Source: Morinoia aosen
Lineage: Eukaryota > Arthropoda > Malacostraca > Amphipoda > Talitridae
DNA: 64,000 nucleotides
Direction: 5' to 3'
Assembly: GCA_030386875.1 (NCBI GenBank)
Contig: CM059566.1
Coordinates: forward strand, 39,716,068 to 39,780,067
This document shows, piece after piece, positions 48,510 to 59,520 of the stretch. The position numbers and the translations under genes were made by a program. Each line of letters starts with the position of its first letter. Position 1 is the stretch's first letter. The notes under the pieces were generated by a model. The model was not told the origin of the DNA, searched no databases, and worked only from the letters and a program-made list of their open reading frames with translations.

Positions 48510-50077
48510 TTTATCGGCCAGGAGCTCAGAACGTGGTGCCCGACGCGTTGTCGAGAAATATTGCGAACGATAACGAAGAAGAAAATCGAGACGACGAAGC
48601 CCCTAAAACAGTGTTCGTCACGACGATGTTAGATGAAACTCCCAATGTACAAGAGGCGGAAAGTAAGTTGCAGAAAGAAAATGTGAGAGCAGAGCAATTG
48701 AAAGATCCCGTTTGGGGGCCAGTACTGAGGTATCTTGAAGGTGACAAATTAGGGGACGCTCCAAGTCTCGCTCTGAAATCCGAAATCTTCACTGACGGAG
48801 GCATCTTGCATTTCAGGAAGACGCAACGAAAGCCTAACAGAACAAGGCACCTGATCGTGGTGCCAGACGCTCTGAGAGAAGCAGCCATAACGTTAGCGCA
48901 TGATAGCATAATTGGTGCACACCAAGGTCGTGCTAAAACGTGGAAAAAGTTCATGGAATTCGGGTACTGGATTAACATGGCGCGTGACGTTAACAAGTAC
49001 GTCGATTCGTGCATGCAGTGTCAGAAACGGAAGATCAACAATCGCATTTGTGTTAGCATGGGTTCATTCCCTGAAATTGACAAGCCTCTGGATAGAATAG
49101 GAGTTGATTTAATTGAAATGCCTGTCTCGAACGAGGGACACAAGTACATCCTAACCGTGGTCGATCACTTTAGTCGATATGTTGCAGCGTTTCCGCTCAG
49201 AAGCAAGACCACTGAGGAAGTAACGAAAGCGTTGACTAAGTTCGTTACTACGTACGGCCCAGCGAAGACGCTCATCTCAGACAGGGGAACCGAGTTCACG
49301 TCAGCTTTGTTCAGAAATGTGTGTGAAAAATTGAAAATAAAATACTACAACACATCAGCATATCATCCCCAATCAAACGGAATGACGGAACGGCAGAATC
49401 AGAATATCAAGACTGTTTTATCACACCTTGCCGCCAATGATCAATCCTCGTGGCCTGATGCACTTCCTTGGACGTGTCTGGCACTGAACACCAGCTACCA
49501 GAGCGTCATTGAAGAAATTCCATTCTATTTATTCTTTGGTAGGGATGCAGAAATTCCTGTTGTTGACTGGTTAAAAACCCCTCGCATGGATTACTCTCTA
49601 GGTGAGAATTACAGTGCCGAGGTAAGCTTACAACTCCACAATGCGTTCAACATGGTGAAGGTAAAATCTAAAGCCTCACACGATATATCGGTGCAGTTAA
49701 AGGAGCGCGGAGTGAAGAACAGTCAGGTACAAGTTGGCGATATTGTGTTGCTGCATAATCCAACGGGAAAGGCTGAAGTTGCAAATGCATGGCCTACCGA
49801 CTGGCTCGGCCCTTACCGGATTACAGTAAAAACAGAGACGAATGCCACAATAAAGGCGCTCTATAGTAACTGCGAGAGAAGAGTTCACCTCGATAGATTG
49901 AAAATTGCCCACTTGAGAGGTGAAGCTTACCCCTGCAACCAGAATGCCGCGGCGCCGCCAAATGCCGGATGTGAAGCTATCGACAGCGAGGACGAAGATA
50001 TGCCAGAAAACGCTGCGAATGAACAGGCTACGTCGGTGACTCAGCGAAAATATAACTTACGTTCTCGGTGTAGGTGA
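48491..50077 (+). CDS. pol: Pol part 2: RNase H tail and integrase, out of frame with part 1
   Basis: This frame picks up at YDFEVIYRPGAQNVVPDALS, the typical end of the RT/RNase H unit. The integrase zinc finger follows (His-His near 48897-48920, CMQC near 49012). The catalytic triad is Asp at 49106 (GVDLIEM), Asp at 49280 (ISDRGTEF) and Glu at 49388 (MTERQNQ), with 35 residues between the last two (DD35E). The C-terminal region VGDIVLLHNP...WLGPYRI...VHLDRLK is Gypsy-like, with no chromodomain seen. It ends at TGA 50075-50077. The integrase frame itself has no internal lesion. Confidence 0.9.
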   Translation, partial: QYDFEVIYRPGAQNVVPDALSRNIANDNEEENRDDEAPKTVFVTTMLDETPNVQEAESKLQKENVRAEQLKDPVWGPVLRYLEGDKLGDAPSLALKSEIFTDGGILHFRKTQRKPNRTRHLIVVPDALREAAITLAHDSIIGAHQGRAKTWKKFMEFGYWINMARDVNKYVDSCMQCQKRKINNRICVSMGSFPEIDKPLDRIGVDLIEMPVSNEGHKYILTVVDHFSRYVAAFPLRSKTTEEVTKALTKFVTTYGPAKTLISDRGTEFTSALFRNVCEKLKIKYYNTSAYHPQSNGMTERQNQNIKTVLSHLAANDQSSWPDALPWTCLALNTSYQSVIEEIPFYLFFGRDAEIPVVDWLKTPRMDYSLGENYSAEVSLQLHNAFNMVKVKSKASHDISVQLKERGVKNSQVQVGDIVLLHNPTGKAEVANAWPTDWLGPYRITVKTETNATIKALYSNCERRVHLDRLKIAHLRGEAYPCNQNAAAPPNAGCEAIDSEDEDMPENAANEQATSVTQRKYNLRSRCR

Positions 50078-52621
50078 ACCGCCAACTAGAAACGAACTAC
50101 AGAGGACTGAAATCATACATCAACTTGACTTTGCGGGATGTGTTCTTGTGTGTTTAATTTGAAAACTCTTGCGTAGGAGTAAGTTTTTTTAGCGTCGCAT
50201 TGCTTTAATCTATATGCGTTCTTTAGTAGAATTGTGTTATTCTAGCTGTGATTAAATCTAATCTCACTCACTAGAGTGTGATGCTTTGTTCAATAGGAAT
50301 ATGCTCTAGGTTATGTAACTCCAACTTGCTTTGCTCACAAGAAATTTCGTTTGGACGAAAATCTTGTTGAGTGATCTAATCTTACACTATGCTTAGTTCT
50401 CATTTTCTCTCTTGCTAAGTAAAGGGAAGTTGAGCGCTTATTAGGTTAACGTCGTGTGTTTCTCAAGAGGAGTACTTTGTTTCCTTTGTAGGATGCTTAT
50501 GTTCTCGCCAGCTTCTCGTGAAGCGTGCGCGCTTCATACGAAACAGCTCTAGCGAATGAATTAAGTTTCATCAGAAGTACTTAGGCTGAGGCTATCTCAG
50601 GCTAGCTGATTTTATCTATACCTTTAGACCGTTCATTTTCACAACGGGGAAAATAAGTTTAGCGTCTTATTGAAATTTCGTATTCTTTTGTACTGTAGCG
50701 TTGAATTTCTGACTCTGTGTCTTACTCTTGCCCTGAAAGAATATCGTAAACACGGTATTCCGGAAGGAATTATTCTCCTCTTACTCTGTAGAAGTATAGT
50801 ACATTTCTTTTCAGACTTAAGGAATTAATTTCTTGGTAGATTAGCGTAGTATGTACTTCAGCACAGAACAGGCCGGAACAATTGCATAACACGAAGACGT
50901 CTCGTATGAGCAGCAAATTAAGGAAGGATCACGTGGAATATAAGTAATTATTTACAAGAACGAAGAAGATAGAACAACAACACGACATGGGGGACACATT
51001 GCACCTGCGTTGGAGATGTTTAAAAGGATTGCTCAAATTCAAGCGTTGCAGTGAGAGGCGACAAAGACGAATGTATAGCTGGAAATGTCACATCATGCTT
51101 AAGAAGGACGCCGGACGCACAAGTAATTACCTCGGAGCCGCTTGTGGTTGAGCTGTAGCTGAGCCAACTGGCCACTAACAAGCTAGAGCAGGAAGGAGTT
51201 CTCGACTAATTAGCACTCATGCTTCGAAGTGGAAAACACCACAGAACGACGCAGCAACAGCGTGAGGACGGAAGAAGGAGTGAAAATAAAGCAGATTATT
51301 TATTCTAGGGTGCCAAACTGTAATAGCGTTCAAAAATGCTTTTATAAAATGGGCACTCTTATGAAACAGTGACAGTACTTTGCATTGTTGAGTATTGTAA
51401 CTGACTTGAATAATGTGGAGTTTGCGTCGCAACATTTATGCCTGGTAAGGCATTCCTGAAATTCGAATGCAAGTTCCTGTGAATTTTGACTAGGCAAATT
51501 ATCACATTGGAATATTGAAGCCGCACTTTTAGGCATCTCTATTTATACGTGAAATAAAAATTAAAAGAGATTACGTCGGATAGCCTTTGAATGATACGTA
51601 CGGTCTTCAAAGAATATTAACCCATGAAATTCTCGCACTAATAAGAATGGTTACTAGGAGAAAATAAAATATGAGCTGGTGTCTGCCAGAGTTTCTACGT
51701 CGATGTCAAGGAATACTGAGATTCTACGTCGAAATCGAGGAATACTGAGAGGAGTTCCACTGGATTCCACCGCGCATACAGGATACCACCGCCGGATATA
51801 CCTCGGACTCTTCAGGATTACTTCGTAGGATGCAGAACCCTATCGCGAAGGGAAACTGCAGTGAAGGAAATTATCGACGATTCGACTCGTATTTTCCGCC
51901 AGATCAATATAACTTACTGACGTATCGATTTGTCTGATCAACGAATCGACGTTCATGAGTAATCTGGCGATTAAAAAACTGAGTTGAATAAACCTCATAA
52001 AATATATGTGAAACATTGCACTTAACATGATTTGGTGGTAATTTGAATCGTGATAATGATACATCTTACAGAATGGAATCGTGCAGTTAGTGTGGTGTAT
52101 AGAAATTTTATACGAGTCTGGATATGGGGCTCGCAATACTTCCTCCTGAAATTAAGTACCCATCTTCAACGCGTGTGTGAAGCTATTGAAATGGCAGAAG
52201 AGAAGCATGGAAAGAGAGCAAATTCGTCAACGATACCAAAGGAGTCAACATCGAACAGTCAACAGCAGCGTCAAGGACTTGGACAACAGAATATACAAGC
52301 GGGAATTGAAATCTACGGAATGTAAAATCATCGATACTTTAGGATGTCTGCGGAGTGGGAAAGGTGCCCGTGAAATTTTGTGAATGTTATTAGGGTTAAG
52401 TACTCAAGTATATAATACGCACTTTACTTCGGCGGGAAAACAACAGATACGTCGGTTAGAAGAACACGACACAATATATCACGCTGTGGCTGATAGTAAT
52501 GATTGTAGTGTTAATTGTAAGGTACCCTGTTTCTGCGGAACAACGTTTAGATGATAATGTGCTTAAGTAGAATTTACCATGTGTGTCTTATATTGGCTGC
52601 ATACTGTAGTACTTATTATTC

Positions 52622-52658
52622 AATAAATAGCTGAAAGCTAATTCAAAAAAAAAAAAAA
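52622..52658 (+). terminator. AATAAA followed by a poly(A) tract
   Basis: AATAAA at 52622-52627 and a run of 14 A at 52645-52658, the spacing seen in the 3' end of a polyadenylated transcript. It lies inside the element, 40 bp upstream of the 3' LTR. Confidence 0.5.
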
Positions 52659-52685
52659 TTGTCAGGCCAATTTTTTTTTAACTCT

Positions 52686-52692
52686 AGGAGGG
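52686..52692 (+). other. Candidate polypurine tract
   Basis: AGGAGGG ends five bases before the 3' LTR. It is short for a plus-strand primer, so tentative. Confidence 0.3.
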
Positions 52693-52697
52693 CCGTC

Positions 52698-54341
52698 TGT
52701 CGAGAATCTGTTAAGAATAATCAATTTTCGAATTAGAAATGAGAATTTAGGGAAAATCTTAACCAGGTGTGATAAATTCGAGTTTTTGATCATGTGTAAC
52801 AAATTTACGTGTAACAAATTTTGTACTTTAAAAATAAAAAATACATCAGTGGGCTTTGCTTAATGTGTTGTTAAAACATTGTAGGGTGCGCATTCAGCAG
52901 TACAGAAAGTGATCGAGTCCACACGTTCGTTGAAAGAATGTTTTGGTAAGGCCATTCTGAAGAGCATCGGGCAGTTTTGTATTCATTTTACCACGAAGGA
53001 ATGTGTGAGGGAACTTGGTTACAAGATCTCTTACAGGGCAGAGAAACCTTTCCACAAAAGTGTTTGTAGACAGGGCGATCTTAAAATAACATGAGGAGAA
53101 GAGGCCAGCGAAACTTGAGAGGGTTCGGCTGAACCACATGGAGAGAAATTTATTGGAAGCACTTGTAAGCGTTGGGGCTGATGACGCTGGACAGAAGAGG
53201 GTGACAGATTTATGACACACCATGGTAGGCTTAGGAGGTCCGTTAAAGATGCGAGCAGTCTAACGCGGTGCATCATCATAGAAAGAAGTACGTGTAACCA
53301 AGTGTCATACTGGAAAAGCATTCTGAAAAATATAAGTGAAAATATTGAATATATTGAACGTATAGAGGAAGTTGAATAAGTTGTTTTGAGCCCGTAAATT
53401 AAAATGAAATTAAAAAAAATGTCACGTCTATTTTCCAGAAATGAAAACATCGTAACCAAACTGTGCAGTATATGAAGTAATAATTTGAACGACAGTTGGG
53501 CGGGTAAGGAGTATTTCGGATCATAAGATATACAGTTCCTTTTGAAAAGAAGTTTTGAAATAAAAGTCATGAAAAATAATGTCACATTAACGTAAAAATT
53601 TAAAATAATTTTTGAGCACAATTTTTGGCAATTAAAAGAAGTAACGAGCTGATAAATAATTATTTGCAGGCAGGGCGGTCGTCGCAGATGTCTAACGTGA
53701 TTGGAGGTTACGCGCTAGAAGTCAGAAGTGGAGATTTGGAAGGTGGTCGTCATAAATTTTTTTGAACTGAGAATCACTTGTGGAGACTGAACTGGATTCG
53801 TGCCTTTGAGAAGGAACGTGTGAACGAACGTTATGACCACATCTGTACTGCTGAACGCCACAATAATTGAGGGGTATTCTGTCATATTCATGTGTGGTAA
53901 AGTGAGGGAAGGGCTGGCCGGCCAGATTTACTGGGATATCAATTATGTGTAATTCAGTAGGGTAGGCTTTGAGGCAGGTTGTAAAATTGAACTGGGTTGT
54001 AATGACATGTTCATGGATTGTGAGTCAATGTTATCGTATTGTATCAATTCTGCCGTAATTATAAATTCATGTTGAATTCATATGGCGTATATAAATATCC
54101 GTCAATGCAAAGGCAGCTCATCGATACAGGTGCGCACAGAATCGCGCGGATGTAAGTCGTGTATCAACTAATCGGTGAGTACCTTTTCTTTTTTAGTATA
54201 TGTACGGTGATTGCCGATTATTATTCATTTATTTTGTGGTGTGTATATAGCCTGGAGGTGTGTCATTCCTCTATTCCGAGAACCTGATCTTCTTGTTAAT
54301 GAATTGTTAACAAGGAGGTGAAGGGACCATTTCTCGTGACA
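52698..54341 (+). repeat. 3' LTR (1644 bp)
   Basis: Starts TGTCGAGAATCTGTTAAG and ends CCATTTCTCGTGACA, like the 5' copy, at about 99% identity by eye. Differences include a three-base TAA insertion near 53657. Confidence 0.95.
54088..54097 (+). promoter_or_regulatory. Candidate TATA box in the 3' LTR
   Basis: TATATAAATA at the same place as in the 5' LTR. It could drive outward transcription into the minisatellite. Confidence 0.4.
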
Positions 54342-55040
54342 CACATGATAACAATGTCCTGCGCACATGTTAAAAATGTCCTGCACACATGATAACAATG
54401 TCCTGCACACATGATAACAATGTCCTGCACACATTTTAACAATGTCCTGCACACATGATAACAATGTCCTGCACACATGATAACAATGTCTAGCACACAT
54501 GATACCAATGTCCAACACACATGATAACAATACCAAGCACACATGATAACAATGTCCTGCACACATGATAACAATGTCCTGCACACATTTTAACAATGTC
54601 CTGCACACATGATAACAATGTCCTGCACACATGATAACAATGTCCTGCACACATGATGACAATGTCCTGCACACATGATAACAATGTCCTGCACACATGA
54701 TAACAATGTCCTGCACACATGATAACAATATCCAGCACACATGATAACAATGTCTAGCACACATGATACCAATGTCCAACACACATGATAACAATACCAA
54801 GCACACATGATAACAATGCCCAGCACACATGGGTACAATGACGAGCACACACGATAACAATGCCCAGCACACACGATAACAATGCCCAGCACACACGATA
54901 ACAATGCCCAGCACACACGATAACAATGCCCAGCACACATCATAACAATGCCCAACACACATGATAACAATGCCCAGCACACATGGGTACAATGCCCAGC
55001 ACACACGATAACAATACCCAACACACACGATAACAATGCA
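54342..55040. repeat. 22-bp minisatellite, right part
   Basis: Continues the 42351-43382 array with the same CACATGATAACAATGTCCTG unit. Toward the right it changes to CACGATAACAATGCCCAG variants, a separate zone of the original array. Confidence 0.95.
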
Positions 55041-55914
55041 CTCACAAAAACTGCAGAATTTCGACAAAACCCGCACCACTTATCTTCCTTCACAGCCCCA
55101 CCAAGCATCAGTAGCCCAGCTGTGCTTAGGCAACTTCAATGAGGCGCTATATATTTTCTTGATTTGATAAAACAGGTCTTATTTTATCAGCTAGTCCCTT
55201 AGTAATGAGCTCACACTCAAGTTCTTAGTAGCAGCTGAGTATCAACCAAGTCTACTGACAGAAGGAATCGTATAATGTGTTCAAGGTTCAGTTTAAATGT
55301 CTAATGATTCTGAATGAAGAGAAAAAAGGTTTTAACCAATCGTGCTTTGACATTTTATTTGCGATAATCAAACCTGCCTGCAGTTCGTTAAAACTTACTC
55401 GCAATTCCAAGTGAATTAGAGCGCTTAATATTTCTATGATTTGCATCAAATGACAAAGTGAAATAGTTTTTGCGGGTCCTAAAAGTCCAACTAAGCGGTT
55501 CGTCCGGAAACACGACCTGCGGAATTGATTTCCACGTCAGGGTTATATTTTTGATGCATGAGCGGAGAGCAATTGTAATTTTAGGTAGATTAAAACCATA
55601 GCAAACCATAGCAAACCACCCCAAACCACCCAGGAATTATGGAGCGTGGAACATTATTCCTCTGAATCCAGGAATTATTCGGCATCATTCTTCTGAACCT
55701 CGGACTTCTGAGGAGCTCTAATTCAGTGAACTTAGAATTTGTGGGATACCGTGTCTGTGAGCCAAGAAATTCCTCGCAACTCAGTAATTATGAAATCCAA
55801 CTTCTCTTAACCCAGGAATTATGAGGTATGATTCCCTTAACTCAGAAATAGCGGACAAAAATTCATCTCAACCCAGTAATTGTGAAGGATTATTTCTCTC
55901 AACTCAAGGGTGAT
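55041..55914. other. Unannotated spacer
   Basis: From about 55640 onward, loosely spaced words such as CAGGAATTATG announce the next repeat. No gene recognised. Confidence 0.4.
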
Positions 55915-56170
55915 GAAGCAAATTCCTCTCAACCGAAGAATTATAAGACAAAATTCCTCTCAACCGAAGAATTATAAGACAAAATTCCTCTCAACCGAAG
56001 AATTATAAGACAAAATTCCTCTCAACCGAAGAATTATGAAGCAAAATTTCACTTAACCCAAGAATCATGAAGCAAAATTTCACTTAACCTAAGAATTATG
56101 AAGCAAATTTCCTCTCAACTGAAGAATTCTGAAGTAAAATTCAACTTAATCTAAGAATCACAAAGCACAA
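55915..56170. repeat. 31-35-bp degenerate tandem repeat
   Basis: Four near-identical 31-bp units (CTCAACCGAAGAATTATAAG...) are flanked by diverged 34-bp relatives (GAAGCAAAATTTCACTTAAC). Still weaker relatives extend to about 55640 and 56300. Confidence 0.8.
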
Positions 56171-57164
56171 TTTCCTTAACTCAGGAATAATGAGCTACAA
56201 TAAGTTTAACGTAAGAATAAGAGGCAACAAATTTTATTTATCCAGAAGTTGCAGGGAGCCATTTTCCTGAACATAGGAATTCTGGGACGCGATTTCCCAA
56301 TTATACATAGTGATAAATCAAGAAAAACAAAGTGACCTAACTTAACATCACGCTATGGTATTAGCTAGAGGTAGACCTCATGCTATGGTGCGATAGAGCT
56401 CGCGCTATATAGCAGCACCACTTATTTTGTATGATATTATGCATTCTTTTGTATGAAAAGTTCCTCAAAATTATGAGTGAGAACTAAACACTTTTTAAAA
56501 TGTAGTTCACTGCCCGGGCAAAAAAGTTTGTCGTACTCTGATCCCGGCTGGCGTAAAAGTCATTTCACCATTTTGAGGATTTATTACACAACTAACATAT
56601 AGCTATTAAAATGCGTTTCATACGATATGAAAGAAAAAATCTACGAGTTTCATCCTGTATCGGTGATACGGATTTGAAGCATATTTTGTAATCAAAATTT
56701 ACACAATTATATCCCAAAAGTGCGGACAAACCGCAAGGACCAACGAGCAGAAATAGTGTAAAGTTACTTTTTCTCTCAGTGAATCGTTTGTTGCAGTACA
56801 AAGGGACTTTGGAAGAAGATTTAATCAAAAAGGCCTTTCAAACATTGCATTGTTGCTATGATTTCAAAATTTAGAGTTTTCAATGAACAGCAGACAAAGA
56901 ACACTCTGGATGCCCGAGATCGGCACGAAATGCAGTTGCGATTCAACTTGTTTCTTTGAGATTTAAAAACGTCGCCTACTGCAGTCAACGTTTCAGACAA
57001 GTAGGACTTGGATTATTGCAGCTTAGGACACTGAGATTTTTGCAACGCATCCTAACAAAAGATTTAGAACCGTTTCCATACAAAATACTAGTAAAACAAC
57101 TGTTAGTTTGCAACATTCCTACAAAGGAACGTGTAATAAGTGTGTCTTCGAGGGAGTGATCTAC
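56171..57164. other. Unannotated AT-rich stretch
   Basis: No recognisable feature. Confidence 0.4.
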
Positions 57165-57500
57165 ACTGAAAAAAAATAATCTGCGCTGGGAAGAAATAAT
57201 TCTGAGCTAGAAAGAAATCACTTGAGCTAGAACGAAATACAAGCCAGAAAAAAAATGAGCGCCTGAAACAATAACTTATCTTCGTAAGAAGTGGCTTGAA
57301 TACCAAGAAATAATCTGTGCTCGAAAGAATTAACCTGCGCTAGAAAGGAATAATCTTTGCCCGAACGTAATGATTGGTGCTCAGAAAAGAAGAAAAGGAA
57401 TAATCTGTATTTCCAACAGGTCGATTCTCAGGGAATAATCTGTGATTATAGAGAATAATCTGAGCTCGAACGTAATAATCTGAGCTCGAAAAAAGTTATG
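57165..57500. repeat. Degenerate repeat of AATAATCTG..GAAAG words
   Basis: About ten loosely spaced units of the type AATAATCTGCGCTCGAAAG with variable linkers of 20-35 bp. Confidence 0.55.
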
Positions 57501-57739
57501 AGTAAAAAAAAAGACGTTGAGGAAAAGTAAACAGCTGATATTGGGCTCCTCCCGTCACAGCGCCTCCATAAATATGAAAGCAGGAGCGCGTGAGGCGGGA
57601 GCTACGTAGTGCACGTGACAGACGCTCGTCTGATGAGCTGCCTTCCCGATGCTCGTGCAGCCGACGACATCGATTTTACTCCCTCCTCATACCTTAACGT
57701 TTGAGCACTTATCTTTTCCTTACCTTTTTTGTGCACAGC

Positions 57740-58010
57740 ATCCCTAAATAAATTTCATTCGAACCTCGCACTCCCTGAAGTAAAAATGCCAACCATTTTT
57801 CACCCCGCAACCCTAAAGAAATTTCATTCGAACCTCGCACCCCATGTAATAAAAACTACAGCCAACCCTTTTTTTCAACCCGTACCCCTAAATAAATTTC
57901 ATTCGAACCTCTCACTCCCTGAAATGAAAATGCCATCATACAGCCAACTTTTTTTTTCCGCACAGCACACCCGAAGAAGTATCATTCGAACCTCGCACCC
58001 CGCGCTAAAA
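57740..58010. repeat. 65-85-bp degenerate tandem repeat, four copies
   Basis: AAATTTCATTCGAACCTC followed by (G/T)CAC(T/C)CC recurs four times, the last as GTATCATTCGAACCTCGCAC. An ATG-less frame runs through it, without recognisable domains. Confidence 0.7.
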
Positions 58011-59102
58011 TATGCCGACTTACAGCCAATATCCTATTATTTACCTGGACTTTTCTCGCGCCCCGTGGAATATCGTCTCGCACCCTCAAATGGAGAGAGC
58101 AGTTGGGAGCCCCTGCCTCGCAGAATAAAAGGAGAGTGAAATGATAGAAAATAAGGGTAAGTAGGAGCGGTATTTTAATTGACCGTATCGATTGAAAAGG
58201 CAGGGAATGGACGGTGAATAAAACAGCAAAGAAAGTCTAGACACTCAATTTTTACTTCGTACTAAACAAAATAGTACTGCAATAAATGCATAACAAAAAC
58301 AATTATTTCCGTTTGAAATGTTAATCATTCAAGATCTTTTAATGAAATGCAAATGTTCAAAATTATCGGTGCTTACAGAGGACAGTGGCTTTCAATTGGC
58401 CAATTTCAACGCACAAAATAAAATTGAAAACTCCAGATTACCTAAACTGATTTATTCGGTTCCGAATTCATAACAAGAACAAGATGCACGCACGCGAAGA
58501 ACTTTTGAGCAACATCAACAAGAAGACACGCGAATCAAACACGGATTTCAGAACTCCAGCCTCAAAACAAGCATAATGAAGGTCATCTTGAACATAATGC
58601 ACCATACAAATGTAAGATCTGGAAATGACGGCAGGGCGAAAGAATTCCGCGTCCGAAAGAGCTTCGAGTAGCGTGGCGTGCCTGCGAGCCCTCACAGAGC
58701 GCAGCTACGGACGTAAAGTGAGAGGGGCGAGTGCAATTCGAATCCAGGGAAGACGTTTTGAATTTTCACTTTTGAGAACCGCCAGGTGAATAAAGGAGCC
58801 CAGCCATACATTCAGGCAGGACGAGACAAAGGCGCCAGCACAAGCAAGTCCTTTGTAGCCAAACACAAAAGCCGTCCAGGAACCTTTCTCACCAGCGCTC
58901 CTTTGACCTGAATTTCGCTTCAAGGTTGATTGAATTGCAACTATATGGCCTTATTTTAGCTCCATAGCGCATTGGATTTGCGCTCCTTACGCCGCGCGCT
59001 GCCTTCACGCAACTGGCGGAATTTAGACAACCCACCGAGGATGAAGTGCATAGCTATTTTGTGCAGGTTCCAGTTCCAAAAATAGAGGAATCGTAATTTT
59101 AA
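58011..59102. other. Unannotated stretch
   Basis: Short frames on both strands, none recognisable. Confidence 0.4.
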
Positions 59103-59520
59103 CGATGAAGATCCCCATTCTATGGATGAAAGAGATCCACATTCTATGAATGAAGAGGATCTCCATGGTATGGATGAAGAGGATCTCCATTCTATGGATA
59201 AGGAGGATCCCCATCCTATGGATAAGGAGGATCCCCATCCTATGGAGAAAGAGGATCCCCATCCTATGGATAAAGAGGATCCCATCCTATGGATAAAGAG
59301 GATCCCATCCTATGGATAAAGAGGATCCCATCCTATGGATAAAGAGGATCCCATCCTATGGATAAAGAGGATCCCATCCTATGGATAAAGTGGATCCTAT
59401 CCCATGGATAAAGAGGATCCCATCCTATGGATAAAGAGGATCCCATCCTATGGATAAAGAGGATCCCATCCTATGGATAAAAAGGATCCCATCCTATGGA
59501 TAAAGAGGATCCTCTTTCTA
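59103..59520. repeat. 23/24-bp minisatellite
   Basis: About 18 units. The left ones are 24 bp (GATCCCCATCCTATGGATAA plus GGAG), the right ones 23 bp with one C fewer (GATCCCATCCTATGGATAAA). The 24-bp part keeps one frame; the 23-bp part rotates it. Confidence 0.9.

Larger units (their letters stand above)
50078..52697 (+). other. Long noncoding 3' region of the retrotransposon
   Basis: In the 2.6 kb between integrase and the 3' LTR no frame exceeds about 100 codons and nothing resembles an envelope protein. It contains AATAAA and a 14-A tract near its right end, listed separately. It could be long untranslated sequence, a decayed third gene or a captured insert. Confidence 0.6.
43383..54341 (+). 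mobile_element. Ty3/Gypsy LTR retrotransposon, complete but mutated
   Basis: The 10,959-bp element is bounded by direct LTRs that begin TGTC and end GACA. It has a 4-bp target duplication, CACA, at 43379-43382 and 54342-54345. Order inside: leader, gag, protease, reverse transcriptase, RNase H, integrase, then a 2.6-kb noncoding 3' part. RT before integrase places it in Ty3/Gypsy rather than Copia. No envelope-like frame is present after pol. Lesions are one in-frame stop in gag and one frame break in pol. It lies on the strand opposite to the glypican exon. Confidence 0.95.

Noticed and set aside
50078-52697. Envelope gene of an errantivirus-type element
   Set aside because: No frame over about 100 codons, and no signal peptide or membrane segment in the expected place.
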